Assembly: GCF_000374065.1 (NCBI RefSeq)
Contig: NZ_KB893312.1
Coordinates: 121 to 64,120, forward strand
DNA length: 64,000 nt
Source of the DNA: Spirosoma luteum DSM 19990
GTDB lineage: Bacteria > Bacteroidota > Bacteroidia > Cytophagales > Spirosomataceae
Direction of reading: 5' to 3'
Part shown: positions 26,515-35,500 of the stretch, one piece after another
Position numbering within the stretch: the stretch's first letter is position 1
How the letters are laid out: the number at the start of each line of letters is the position of its first letter
Made by a program: the position numbers and the translations under genes
Notes under the pieces: model-generated
What the model was told of the DNA's origin: nothing
Databases searched by the model: none
Seen by the model: the letters and a program-made list of their open reading frames with translations, nothing else

Positions 26515-26943
26515 ATGAAACAAATTTTGCTCTTTTTGCTGATAACTGCACTGGTGGGCTGTCAAAAAAAGGACGTTGACCCTACGTTGCCAACGAATGA
26601 TGCGCTGTATAAAACGTGGCTATTGACGCAGATTCTGCGTGATAATCAGTTTATGGACTACACGCAGAACAAATTCGTGGTCACGTTCCCGCGTGACGGT
26701 AATCTTCTTGGGAGCCAGCCCCCAACCAGTGTGGCCTCGTGCTGCTCACCCATTGCTTTTGAAGGAACCAATACGACAATCCGGTTTATCTGGGCGTCCC
26801 GGTCGGCTCCCGTATGTGCTCTGGTGCTTTGTGCGCTGTCACCACTGGCTGGGGATGTGACATGGCGAATTGCCACCCTGACCAATTCATCGCTGGTGCT
26901 TACGGCTGGGAAGACGATGTTAGTATTTGAGGCTAAACCTTGA
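26515..26943 (+). CDS. small lipoprotein, unknown function (paralogue of the next gene)
   Basis: From the ATG at 26515 the protein has 142 residues and a lipoprotein signal peptide (LLFLLITALVGC, Cys15). The mature part shows the pattern LYKTWLL, FVVTFPRDGNLLG, VASCCSP and a late TWRIATLTNSSLVL. This resembles lipocalin-like or META-type small Bacteroidota lipoproteins, in which the W and the DG turn are typical, but I cannot name a family. The adjacent Cys pair and a second Cys pair later may form disulphides. A second gene with the same layout starts ten bases after its stop, indicating a tandem duplication. Confidence 0.65.
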   Translation: MKQILLFLLITALVGCQKKDVDPTLPTNDALYKTWLLTQILRDNQFMDYTQNKFVVTFPRDGNLLGSQPPTSVASCCSPIAFEGTNTTIRFIWASRSAPVCALVLCALSPLAGDVTWRIATLTNSSLVLTAGKTMLVFEAKP

Positions 26944-26953
26944 CGAACGGGCC

Positions 26954-27364
26954 ATGAAAAACGGATTGATTATAGTTGTTCTGCTAACCACCCTTTTCGG
27001 AGGTTGTCAGAAGAATACCGACATCGGCCCGGCTGATTTGCTATACCAGCGATGGCATCTTGACCGGGTAAAACGCTTTGGCGATAATTCGTGGATATCG
27101 TACGATACGGACGGTTACTATGACACTGAATATCGCCAGGATGGTACACTGATACACAGGAAAAATGGGGTCGTCCAGTCAGCATCCTGCTGTGTGGCCA
27201 AGCGTTATGAGCGGAGTGGTACCATCATCCACTATAGCGATTTTATAACCTGCCCCACTGTTTTTTGTGCCCCTGCCCAAAAGGCTACCATTACCCTGTT
27301 AGGTGATAACCTGCTCGAATTAAATGATGGGCAGCGAATTGCTCAGTATACCTCCGTAAAGTGA
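26954..27364 (+). CDS. small lipoprotein, unknown function (paralogue of the previous gene)
   Basis: The 136-residue protein starts MKNGLIIVVLLTTLFGGCQK with a lipobox Cys18. It shares with its upstream neighbour the order LLYQRWHLDRV, a TEYRQDGTLI turn, SASCC, a TCPTVFCAP Cys pair and a closing segment TITLLGDNLLEL. Overall identity is low, so the duplication is old or selection is relaxed. The ATG lies ten bases after the previous stop, which indicates one transcript. Its stop abuts the stop of the minus-strand dehydrogenase gene, with no room for a separate terminator. Confidence 0.65.
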   Translation: MKNGLIIVVLLTTLFGGCQKNTDIGPADLLYQRWHLDRVKRFGDNSWISYDTDGYYDTEYRQDGTLIHRKNGVVQSASCCVAKRYERSGTIIHYSDFITCPTVFCAPAQKATITLLGDNLLELNDGQRIAQYTSVK

Positions 27365-28408
27365 TTACGGTTTCAGTACCACCTTTATCAATCCCTTTTC
27401 TTTGGCGTAGAGCCGTTTAAACCAGTCGGCCCCTTCGGACAGCGGTACCTCGGCACTCAGGATGGCTTCGACGTTTATCCGGCCCGACGAAATCAGGCTT
27501 AGGGAGGCTTCGTACTCGCCATTGATGGCGCAGGAACCCTGCAACCGCAATTGACGGGTAACGATGGCCTGCAACGGTACCTCGACTGTTGGTGCCAGAT
27601 TTCCGACCAGCGTGATAGTGGCACCCTTCCGAACGCAGTCGATGGCGGTTTTTACGGTTGGTCCGGCACCTACCACTTCAAACGCAATGTCGGCTCCACG
27701 CCCGTGTGTGAGGGCTTGCACCTGGTCGGCCATGTTGCCGTTCTTAGCGTTGAGCGTATGGGTAGCCCCGAGAGTTTTTGCCAGGGCTAGTCGGTCATCG
27801 TCCAGATCGATAGCGATGATAGTACCGCAACCCGTCAGTTTCAGGGCCTGAATCACGAATAACCCAATCATACCCGCCCCCACCACAACGGCCGAATCAT
27901 TGACCTGAATAGGAGTCAGGCTAACGGCGTGCAGGGCTACCGCCACCGGCTCCACCAAAGCGGCCTGGGTAAAACTGACATTCTCCGGAATGGCGTACAG
28001 GATGTGGTGCGGTACGGTGACAAACTCAGCAAAAGCACCATTTCGCTTGAACCCATCTTTACCCGTCCCGGTCGAAACGCCCACTACTTCCCGGCCATCG
28101 CTCAGGTTGTACTGGCCCCGGCGGCTGTACCAGTCATCCAGTTTATACACGGTGGAGTCGAAGGTGACCCGGTCGCCGGTTGCCCAGTGCTGAACATTGC
28201 TGCCTACTTCGGCAATGATGCCGCTGGCTTCGTGGCCCATGACGATGGGCGGCACCCGTCGGCCACTGCTGCCATCCATTCCATGCACGTCGGAACCGCA
28301 AATGCCGACGGCCTGGACCCGAACCAGCACGTCATCAGGACCGATAGTTGGCTTAGGTAAATCCTGTATTTCCAGGTGATTGTATTCTGTGAGAACGAGG
28401 GCTTTCAT
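27365..28408 (-). CDS. MDR-family alcohol dehydrogenase lacking the structural zinc site
   Basis: The 347-residue protein has the medium-chain dehydrogenase fold: VGICGSDVHGMDG with the catalytic Cys near 37, GHEASG near 58, and the cofactor motif VVGAGMIGLFV near 175. The loop that normally holds four Cys for the structural zinc instead reads TVYKLDDWYSRRGQYNL, with no Cys at all. Sorbitol-dehydrogenase-like members exist that lack this zinc, so activity is still expected. The acidic LDDDR after the second cofactor strand points to NAD. It probably oxidises a polyol or sugar alcohol. The gene upstream on the same strand is the McrB-like gene, separated by a hairpin. Confidence 0.86.
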   Translation of the reverse strand: MKALVLTEYNHLEIQDLPKPTIGPDDVLVRVQAVGICGSDVHGMDGSSGRRVPPIVMGHEASGIIAEVGSNVQHWATGDRVTFDSTVYKLDDWYSRRGQYNLSDGREVVGVSTGTGKDGFKRNGAFAEFVTVPHHILYAIPENVSFTQAALVEPVAVALHAVSLTPIQVNDSAVVVGAGMIGLFVIQALKLTGCGTIIAIDLDDDRLALAKTLGATHTLNAKNGNMADQVQALTHGRGADIAFEVVGAGPTVKTAIDCVRKGATITLVGNLAPTVEVPLQAIVTRQLRLQGSCAINGEYEASLSLISSGRINVEAILSAEVPLSEGADWFKRLYAKEKGLIKVVLKP

Positions 28409-28432
28409 TGATTTTCGGTTTTCAGTTAATAG

Positions 28433-28538
28433 TTTTCAGTTTATAGTAGCGCGGTGCAGTCTTATAGCTGGCGTATGATTGGATCAGGAACGCATCGCGC
28501 TACCGTAACAACGGGCCACCGTAATCATAAACTGAAAA
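28433..28538. repeat. nested intergenic inverted repeats
   Basis: TTTTCAGTTTAT (28433-28444) pairs with 28527-28538, and directly inside it GTAGCGCGGTGC (28446-28457) pairs with 28492-28503 with one G-T mismatch. Together they give a stem of about 24 bp with small bulges and a loop of 34 nt. It sits between the McrB-like stop (28546) and the dehydrogenase start (28408). Words such as TTTTCAGTTTA recur in the hairpins near 52110 and 53619. Confidence 0.75.
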
Positions 28539-28545
28539 TCGTAAA

Positions 28546-30132
28546 CTATTTACTATAAATCCTGACAAACGCTTCTGTCGGTATCTGGTTGTACTCACTC
28601 CGCTGTAGGTATGGGTTCACTTCGTACGTTATCAACTCATCCAGCAGATCGGGTAACTCACCAAATAGTTTGCCGGCGGCATTGGCCGTATACTTCTTTT
28701 TTACCCAGACAAGGCGTTGCTCCGGCTCTTTCCCCCAGGCCGGATTATCGCCGAGAACGAGCTGGATTTTGGCCCAGTCGTTAAAGAAATACTCTTGCAA
28801 CAGCGGAATAATCCGATCCCGAAACGCTTCGCAAAGGTCAGCATGCGTCTGTACGTTTGTCAGGTAAGCATGGCCAATCTGATGGTCGCGGTCGAGAAGG
28901 CACTCGATTCGGTCGTTGATGATTCGCAGGAGTTGGGCCAAATCAATGCCATCGACCTCACCCAATACGGATAGGTCGGGTGGCATTTCCCGGAAGGAAA
29001 ACCGTCGGCGCAGGGCTACGTCCAGCAAAGCGATGGACCGATCAGTCGTATTCATGGTCCCGATAACGAACAGGTTAACCGGCACGCCAAATCGTTCCTG
29101 CGAGTAGGGGAGAGTTATCCAGAGTTCCTGTTCGGCTCCCAGTCGTTTGTCCGATTCGAGCAGGGTAATCAGGTCGCCAAATACGCTGGCGACGTTGGCC
29201 CGGTTCACCTCGTCGATGAGCAGGTAATGAGTGGGCGCGCGTCGTAGTTTCTGACTGCGATTCTCCGGAGAGTCATTCAGGCAGTCGGCCAGGGTGCCGT
29301 ATCCCGCCTGCTGAATGGCCGTCAGGCAGGCCCGGTAGAAAATGCCTTTACGGATTCGATACGTAATTTGCCCACTAACTACTTCGGGCCGGATACCCTC
29401 GATAAATTCCTCGTAACTGTACGACGGATGGAACGTAATGAGCGTGGAATTTTCGTTGCGCAGGTACGGCTGCAACGCGAAGGTTTTCCCCGTTCCGGGC
29501 GGGCCAAACAAAATCAGATTGTGGGGCTGATTGGGTAATTCAGGCACTAAATCGTATTCCCCTTCCGGCTCCCTAACCTGGTTGTCGTTCACGAGCCGTT
29601 CGCCCAATGAGGGGTCGTCGGCCAGGCGGATGAGGTCGCTTAGAAACGCTTCATCTTCGGCCGCCTGATACACCTCCCCATTGTGCCGGGCGGAGTGAGG
29701 CCCCCGTTTGGCCGTTTCGACCAGTTCGGCCAAGCAGTCCTGCCAGCATTTCTGCACCGCGGGCTGATACAATAAATGAGCGTTCGACTGGCCAATAACG
29801 ACGGCGACGTAGTTCGACTTTTCGCTGATCCGGCCAAAGTCAATTTCGTCGAAATGTTCCAGTTGTTCCTGACAGGATTTTTTGATGGTGAGCCAGAATT
29901 CCGGTTCACCCCGGTGCGGTTTTACCAGACGCAGCGCCCAGAAAAAGTTGATGTTGGCTGTAATCGCTTTCTGGTCTTTCCGGACGGTAAACGCCAGCCG
30001 TGCATCGCCATTGGGCAGGTTGACGATGTCGATCAACTCCTTTAATAACCCAAAGAATCGCCGGATAGCTTCGGGGTGGTCAATATCGCGAATGCGGTCA
30101 ATAAGGGGTTGTTGCTGGGTATCGGTAAGCAC
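28546..30132 (-). CDS. McrB-like AAA+ GTPase, no McrC partner
   Basis: The 528-residue protein has an AAA+ motor of the McrB clade: Walker A GPPGTGKT (210-217), Walker B LLIDEVNRA (304-312) and the clade-defining MNTTDRS (360-366) followed by RRRF. McrB enzymes use GTP to drive the McrC nuclease against modified DNA. The N-terminal 190 residues should choose the target; I do not recognise their fold. No mcrC-like gene is adjacent on either side, so this may be an orphan or act with a partner encoded elsewhere. A further decayed restriction-linked fragment (Vsr-like) lies 1.7 kb away. Confidence 0.85.
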   Translation of the reverse strand: MLTDTQQQPLIDRIRDIDHPEAIRRFFGLLKELIDIVNLPNGDARLAFTVRKDQKAITANINFFWALRLVKPHRGEPEFWLTIKKSCQEQLEHFDEIDFGRISEKSNYVAVVIGQSNAHLLYQPAVQKCWQDCLAELVETAKRGPHSARHNGEVYQAAEDEAFLSDLIRLADDPSLGERLVNDNQVREPEGEYDLVPELPNQPHNLILFGPPGTGKTFALQPYLRNENSTLITFHPSYSYEEFIEGIRPEVVSGQITYRIRKGIFYRACLTAIQQAGYGTLADCLNDSPENRSQKLRRAPTHYLLIDEVNRANVASVFGDLITLLESDKRLGAEQELWITLPYSQERFGVPVNLFVIGTMNTTDRSIALLDVALRRRFSFREMPPDLSVLGEVDGIDLAQLLRIINDRIECLLDRDHQIGHAYLTNVQTHADLCEAFRDRIIPLLQEYFFNDWAKIQLVLGDNPAWGKEPEQRLVWVKKKYTANAAGKLFGELPDLLDELITYEVNPYLQRSEYNQIPTEAFVRIYSK

Positions 30133-30281
30133 AGAGAATACGTCAGGTCGTTTGCGAAATTACGGTTTTTTTTCGGTTCCCGTTCAACAGTATAATCACC
30201 CGGTGCTCAACCTGACTATGGCTCGTTTAAACCTTTTGCGGTTACTAAAATCCAAGTCCCGCCAACTACCTTTTTATACGT

Positions 30282-31379
30282 ATGAGTTACAAATGGTTAC
30301 TTTTTATCTGGGTTTTTGCACTGACTGCCTGTAAAAAAGACAGTAGCAATGGGTCGACTCTGATTAACCCGAATCTGTATTTTCCACCGTCCAACTCAGC
30401 CACCTGGGAAACCGTAACACCGGAGTCGATGGGCTGGAATGTGGCGAATATCCCGGCTTTGTACGATTATCTGCGCTCCACCCAAACCCGAGCGTTTCTC
30501 GTTACCCAAAACGGGCGCATTGTGCTGGAAGCTTACTTTGGCAATAACCTGACCAATACCGCCCCCTTCGACCAGAACAGCCAGTGGTATTGGGCTTCGG
30601 CGGGTAAAACGCTGACCGGATTTATGGTGGGCAAAGCGCAGGAAGAAAAACTTCTGTCCATCGATCAGAAAACGGCCACCTATCTGGGCGAAGGCTGGAC
30701 ATCATTGCCGAGAGCCAAAGAGAATCTGATTACGATAAGGAATCAACTCACTATGACTACCGGGCTGGATGATGGCATACCCAACAACGACAACACCAGC
30801 CCGGCAAGCCTACTGTATAAAGCGGATGCCGGTACCCGCTGGGCGTACCACAACGCTCCTTACACGCTACTCCAAAATGTAGTTGGCAAGGCGGTAAACC
30901 AACCGTTTGAGCGGTACTTTGCGGATAAACTGGCCAGTAGAATCGGTATGGATGGGCAATGGCGGCAGATTGATGCTAACAACGTATTTTTTTCGACGGC
31001 CCGGAGCATGGCCCGTTTTGGGTTGCTGATGGCGAATGGAGCCAACTGGGCGGGTCAGCCCATTCTGGCCGATACGGCCTATTACACTTCTGGTATCAAC
31101 ACCTCGCAAAATCTGAATAGCAGTTATGGCTATCTGTGGTGGCTGAACGGTAAATCGTCATACAGGCTTCCCACTACGCAGACCATTTTCCCCGGTCCGC
31201 TCACGTCTAATGCTCCTGCCGACATGATAGCGGCAATGGGTAAAAACGGGCAGTTGCTGAACATTGTCCGTTCCCAAAATATCGTCATGGTCCGTATGGG
31301 CGACTCGCCCGATAATTCGGAAATAGCCCCCGTCTACCAGAACGAAATCTGGAAATGGCTGAATACTGTGATAAAATGA
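30282..31379 (+). CDS. serine hydrolase of the class C beta-lactamase type, lipoprotein
   Basis: The 365-residue protein has a lipoprotein signal peptide (LLFIWVFALTAC, Cys17) and a beta-lactamase/transpeptidase-like fold. The nucleophile motif SxxK is SAGK at 106-109, and the Tyr motif YHNAP is near 186. The segment QLTMTTGLDDG is typical of the EstB/class C group. Such proteins are usually esterases or D-amino-acid peptidases, not true beta-lactamases. It stands alone: divergent from the McrB-like gene, with a 149-bp gap holding TACCTTTT shortly before the ATG, one base off the promoter consensus. Confidence 0.85.
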   Translation: MSYKWLLFIWVFALTACKKDSSNGSTLINPNLYFPPSNSATWETVTPESMGWNVANIPALYDYLRSTQTRAFLVTQNGRIVLEAYFGNNLTNTAPFDQNSQWYWASAGKTLTGFMVGKAQEEKLLSIDQKTATYLGEGWTSLPRAKENLITIRNQLTMTTGLDDGIPNNDNTSPASLLYKADAGTRWAYHNAPYTLLQNVVGKAVNQPFERYFADKLASRIGMDGQWRQIDANNVFFSTARSMARFGLLMANGANWAGQPILADTAYYTSGINTSQNLNSSYGYLWWLNGKSSYRLPTTQTIFPGPLTSNAPADMIAAMGKNGQLLNIVRSQNIVMVRMGDSPDNSEIAPVYQNEIWKWLNTVIK

Positions 31380-31914
31380 CGTTGATTTACGGCAGCAGGG
31401 TTTTCTACTAGTGTGACGTGGCGTCGGCTTCTAGTCTGTTGACTCCTGTCATTGCATTTGAGTAGCAATGAATGCCAACTATTTCAGTTCACCTACTACT
31501 AAGATACAGATTACGTTAAATAGCGGCTAATACGTACTACGTCGGCAAACACACCTGGTAGCGTTACCTACCCATCAGTGCCGCGATGCTCATTCGCCCG
31601 GATGCACTACATTCGTAAATGTCAGAGTGAAGGTATCAGGTTGACTACACATCATGACGCAAAGGTATGGGTGGCGCAAATAATGCGGCAACGGTGTTTT
31701 GATCAGACAACTTCAACGAATAATCCCTAACGGCAGGTGTGTATATGTTCGACAACCGAAACGTCGGCCCGGCGAAGCGTCGGACTGGATGTCCTGCGTC
31801 CATAGCCATGACACCAAACCCGAACGTATCGTCCGCAAATTCCTCCACGCGCACAGTCCGGAACGCCGGTTCGATCCGGTAATAAATTCGTAATCTTACT
31901 GAAAACCAATTTGT
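31380..31914. other. intergenic decay zone
   Basis: This 535-bp gap before the vapB-like gene holds no intact gene. The first 300 bp show nothing I recognise. From about 31789 the plus strand carries the remnant of a Vsr-type endonuclease, listed separately. The stretch just before 31915 is AT-rich and may carry the promoter of the antitoxin gene. Confidence 0.6.
31789..31893 (+). pseudogene. remnant of a Vsr-type very-short-patch-repair endonuclease
   Basis: The plus-strand frame reads MSCVHSHDTKPERIVRKFLH followed by AHSPERRF before stopping. This matches the conserved N-terminal block of Vsr proteins (MSxIrsxDTKPEmxVRxxLhxxGfRyR) and nothing else I know. The catalytic part that should follow is missing, so this is a truncated fossil of about 30 residues. 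Vsr genes normally accompany DNA cytosine methyltransferases; none is visible here. The call rests on one motif. Confidence 0.6.
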
Positions 31915-32127
31915 ATGCTGACCACTATTGAAGGAACCTACGAAGATGGCCAGATTATACACTGGCACGAAACACCACCGGCCAAAAAAAAAGTGAAAGT
32001 GCTGGTTACCTTTCTGGAAGAGGAAACGGAGAAAAAACAGCCCCGTCGGGGTGGAAGTATGGCGGGAGAGGTCTGGATGGACGATGATTTTAACGCTCCT
32101 TTAAACGACCTTAGTGACTATATGTGA
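31915..32127 (+). CDS. VapB-like antitoxin
   Basis: The 70-residue protein begins MLTTIEGTYEDGQIIHWHE, a beta-rich start typical of small antitoxins of the DUF2281/AbrB-like group, then a Lys-rich strand (KKKVKVLVTFLE) and an acidic, flexible tail that usually wraps the toxin. Its stop overlaps by one base the ATG of a PIN-domain frame (TGATG), the classical toxin-antitoxin coupling. Since the toxin frame has a stop at codon 19, this antitoxin may now be an orphan. Confidence 0.72.
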   Translation: MLTTIEGTYEDGQIIHWHETPPAKKKVKVLVTFLEEETEKKQPRRGGSMAGEVWMDDDFNAPLNDLSDYM

Positions 32128-32531
32128 TGCGCTTATTAATTGACACACAGATTCTAATCTGGTTTCTTGAGGGAAACAGGTAACTTCCGGAAAAACTACA
32201 TAATCTTATCCGTGACGCGAGCAACGAAGTGATTGTTAGCAGAGCCAGTTTATTTGAGATAGCTATCAAATTGAAGATTGGTCGCCTGACGCTCAAACGG
32301 GGCCTTGAGGGGTTGATTCAGGACTGCCAGACTGAGCATATTAAGCATATCAGTGTGTTGTCAATTAATGACCAACATGTACTGACCTATAATAAGATTC
32401 CTTTCTACGCTGACCACCGCGACCCCTTCGACCGGCTGTTGCTGGCTACGGCATTGGCTGAGAAAATACCCATACTTTCAGCAGACGGGGAATTCAGCCG
32501 ATACCGCGATCTTGTCGAAGTCATCGGGTAG
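32127..32531 (+). pseudogene. VapC-type PIN-domain toxin with an in-frame stop at codon 19
   Basis: The 135-codon frame encodes a PIN ribonuclease: Asp6 in MRLLIDTQ, Glu44 in SLFEIAIK, and Asp99/Asp102 in DHRDPFDRLL, all expected for VapC. Codon 19 (32181-32183) is TAA, directly after FLEGNR, and the family sequence resumes in the same frame (LPEKLHNLI). This is therefore a single nonsense change, not a frameshift. Restart at the GTG at 32229 would give 100 residues lacking the first catalytic Asp. The toxin is expected to be dead unless the stop is suppressed or is a sequencing error. Confidence 0.8.
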
Positions 32532-32580
32532 TGGAATAGCCATAATCCTGATTGACAGTGCCTGAAGAATACCCATCCCG

Positions 32581-35500
32581 CTACTCCTCAACCAGTACCC
32601 AGCGTTTTTCCTTCTTAGCGGTCTCCCGACGGTAGAATATGCGGTAGATAATCGGAAAAATGAGCAGGGTCAACACCGTAGCCGTAATCAGTCCGCCAAT
32701 GACGACGATGGCCAGGGGCTTTTGGGTTTCGGAGCCGATGCCGGTAGATACGGCGGCTGGCAATAGCCCAATGGCCGCCATTAGGGCCGTCATCACCACC
32801 GGCCGGATGCGGGAGAGAACACCTTCCCGAATGGCTTCATCGAGGGGCATTTTGGCCTGCCGGTTCTTGTTGAAAACGGTAATCAGAATAACGCCGTTCT
32901 GCACACAGATGCCGAATAGGGCAATGAACCCCACCCCCGCCGAAATACCGAAGTTCATGCCCGTTATGTGCAGGGCCAGGATACCGCCAATGAGCGCAAA
33001 GGGAACGTTGATGAGCACCAGTCCGGCGTCTTTCACATTCCCAAACAGAATAAACAGAATCACGAAAATAGCCGCCAGACTCATCGGTACCACCTGCCCC
33101 AGCCGCTTGGTAGCCCGGACCTGATTCTCAAATTCACCCGTCCAGTTTACGGAATAGCCTTTGGGGAGATTTTTCAGGGTTGCATTGACCCGCTGCTGGG
33201 CATCGGCAATGGTGCTGCCCAGGTCACGTTCCCGTACGGAGAACTTGACCCCAATAAAGCGTTTGTTGTTATCGCGGTACACGAAAGCGGGGCCCGTTAC
33301 TTCGCGGATGGAGGCTATCTCCCGCAGCGGGATTTTGCTGCCCCGCAGGGTGGGTACCATCAATCGCATGATGTCTTCTTCCGTGCGTCGGTAGCTTTCG
33401 CCGTAGCGAACCCGGATGTCGAATTTACGTTCGCCTTCGTACAGAATCGAAGCTGTTTTACCACCAATGGCCATCTCGATAACGGCCTGCACATCGGCGG
33501 TGGAAACACCGTAGAGAGCCATTTTACGGTCGTCGAACAGAACACTGATTTCGGGCTGACCGATGTTTCGCAGAATACCCACGTCTTTTACGCCCGGCAC
33601 ATCGCGGATAGAGGCCAGCACGGTGTTTGCCAGCTTGTTGAGTGTGTTGAGGTCATCCCCATATATTTTTACGGCGTTACTGGCATTCATCCCCGCCACG
33701 GCTTCGGCTACGTTGTCGATAATGGGCTGAGAATAGTTGTAGTTGATACCCTGAAACTGCTTCAATCGCCCGTCCATTTCCTCAATGAGCTGATCGGTGG
33801 TTATGTTCCGTTTCCAGTCGTCTTTCGGCTTCAGGTTCACCTGCATCTGAACGTAGTAGAATCCCGATGGGTCGGTGCCATCGTTGGAGCGACCCGTTTG
33901 CGATAGTACGCCGTTCACTTCGGGGAAGTCCATCAGCTTTTGCCGGAGCACCCGCACCATACTCACCGTCTGGTTCAGGGATGAACTCATGGGCAGTTTG
34001 GCCTCCACCCACAACGCTCCTTCGTTGAGTGTCGGCAGAAACTCCGTACCCAGCAGGGAAGCCGACAGGAAGGTAATGGCCATGAACGCGACCGAAGCCA
34101 GCAGGCTGAGCCGCCGGTTGTTGAAGCAGGCGGTGAAACCCGCCATCACAATCCGGTTGAAGAAATTGACCAGTGGGTTATTCCGTTCCCGCACATTCTT
34201 GCGGAGCAGAATAGAACACAACAGCGGGACCAGCGTCAGGGTAAAGAGCAAGGCTCCCAGCAGGGCAAAACCCAGCGTCCAGGCCAGGGGGGAGAACATT
34301 TTTCCTTCCACTTTTTGAAAGGAAAAAATAGGCAGCAAGGCCGTAATGATGATAAGTTTGGAAAAGAAAACGGCCTTTCCCAGTTCACCACCGGTCTTTT
34401 TTATCAGTCCCAGCTTCGACATTTTATTGAAGCGGGGCATTCCCACCTTATGGGAAAGGTGGTCGAGCGACACGAAAATGCCCTCGACCATGACGACGGC
34501 CCCGTCGATGATGATACCAAAATCAACCGCTCCCATCGATAGTAAATTGGCCGACATGCCACGAAGCCGCAGACACATAAAGGCAAACAGCAGGGCCAGC
34601 GGAATGATAATGGACACGATAACCGTTGTTCGCCAGTCGGCCATGAACAGGAATACGATAACGGTAACCAGGATAATGCCCTCGGTGAGGTTGTGCAGGA
34701 CCGTTTTGGTGCAGAAGCTAATCAGGTTATCCCGGTCGTAGAAGGTTACCATCTTCACATCGGAGGGGAGAATACGGGTGTTTAGCTCGTCAATCTTGTC
34801 TTTCACCCGTTTCAGCACTTCGCTCGGATTTTCGTTCTTCCGCATTACCACAATGCCTTCCACTACGTCGTCGTCGTCGTTAAGACCCACCTGCCCCACG
34901 CGTGGCAGGTTCGATTCCGCTACGTCGGCCACGTTTTTTACCAGCACCGGATTACCATCCAGATCCTCCACAATCAAGTTTTCAATATCCTGTATGGAGG
35001 TGAGCAAACCAATGCCCCGCACCACATACGCCTGACCATTGCGCTCGATCACATCGCCCCCCACGTTGATATTGCTACGCGTAACGGCCTGATAAACTTC
35101 CAGCGGGGTAATGTCGTACTTGGCTAACTGTGTGGGATTAACACGGATTTCGTAACTCTTCTCCCGACCACCAAAGGCCACCACATCGGCTACCCCCGAT
35201 ACGGAACGAAGCTGCCGGTCGATAACCCAGTTGTGGAGGGTAAGCAATTCGCGGCTGTCGCGGGAGGGGGACTTTAGGGTAAACCGGAAAATTTCGCCCG
35301 TGGGGCCGTAGGGCGGCTGCACATCGGGGTCAACACCATCGGGCAGGGATACCGTCCGGAGCTGGTTATTTACCTGCTGCCGGGCAAAAAAGTCATCGAC
35401 ATCGTCCTCAAAAATGATTTTGATGATGCTCAACCCGAACATCGTGATGGAGCGGACGTTGGTTTTTCGCTGTACCGAACTCATTGAGATTTCAATGGGC

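Noticed and set aside
30282..31379. Beta-lactamase resistance gene
   Set aside because: Although it has SxxK and YxN-type motifs, it is a lipoprotein of the general serine hydrolase group; true class C lactamase features were not established.
32968..33906. 312-codon plus-strand frame inside the RND pump gene
   Set aside because: Long antisense frame within a well-supported CusA/CzcA gene; a shadow of its codon bias.
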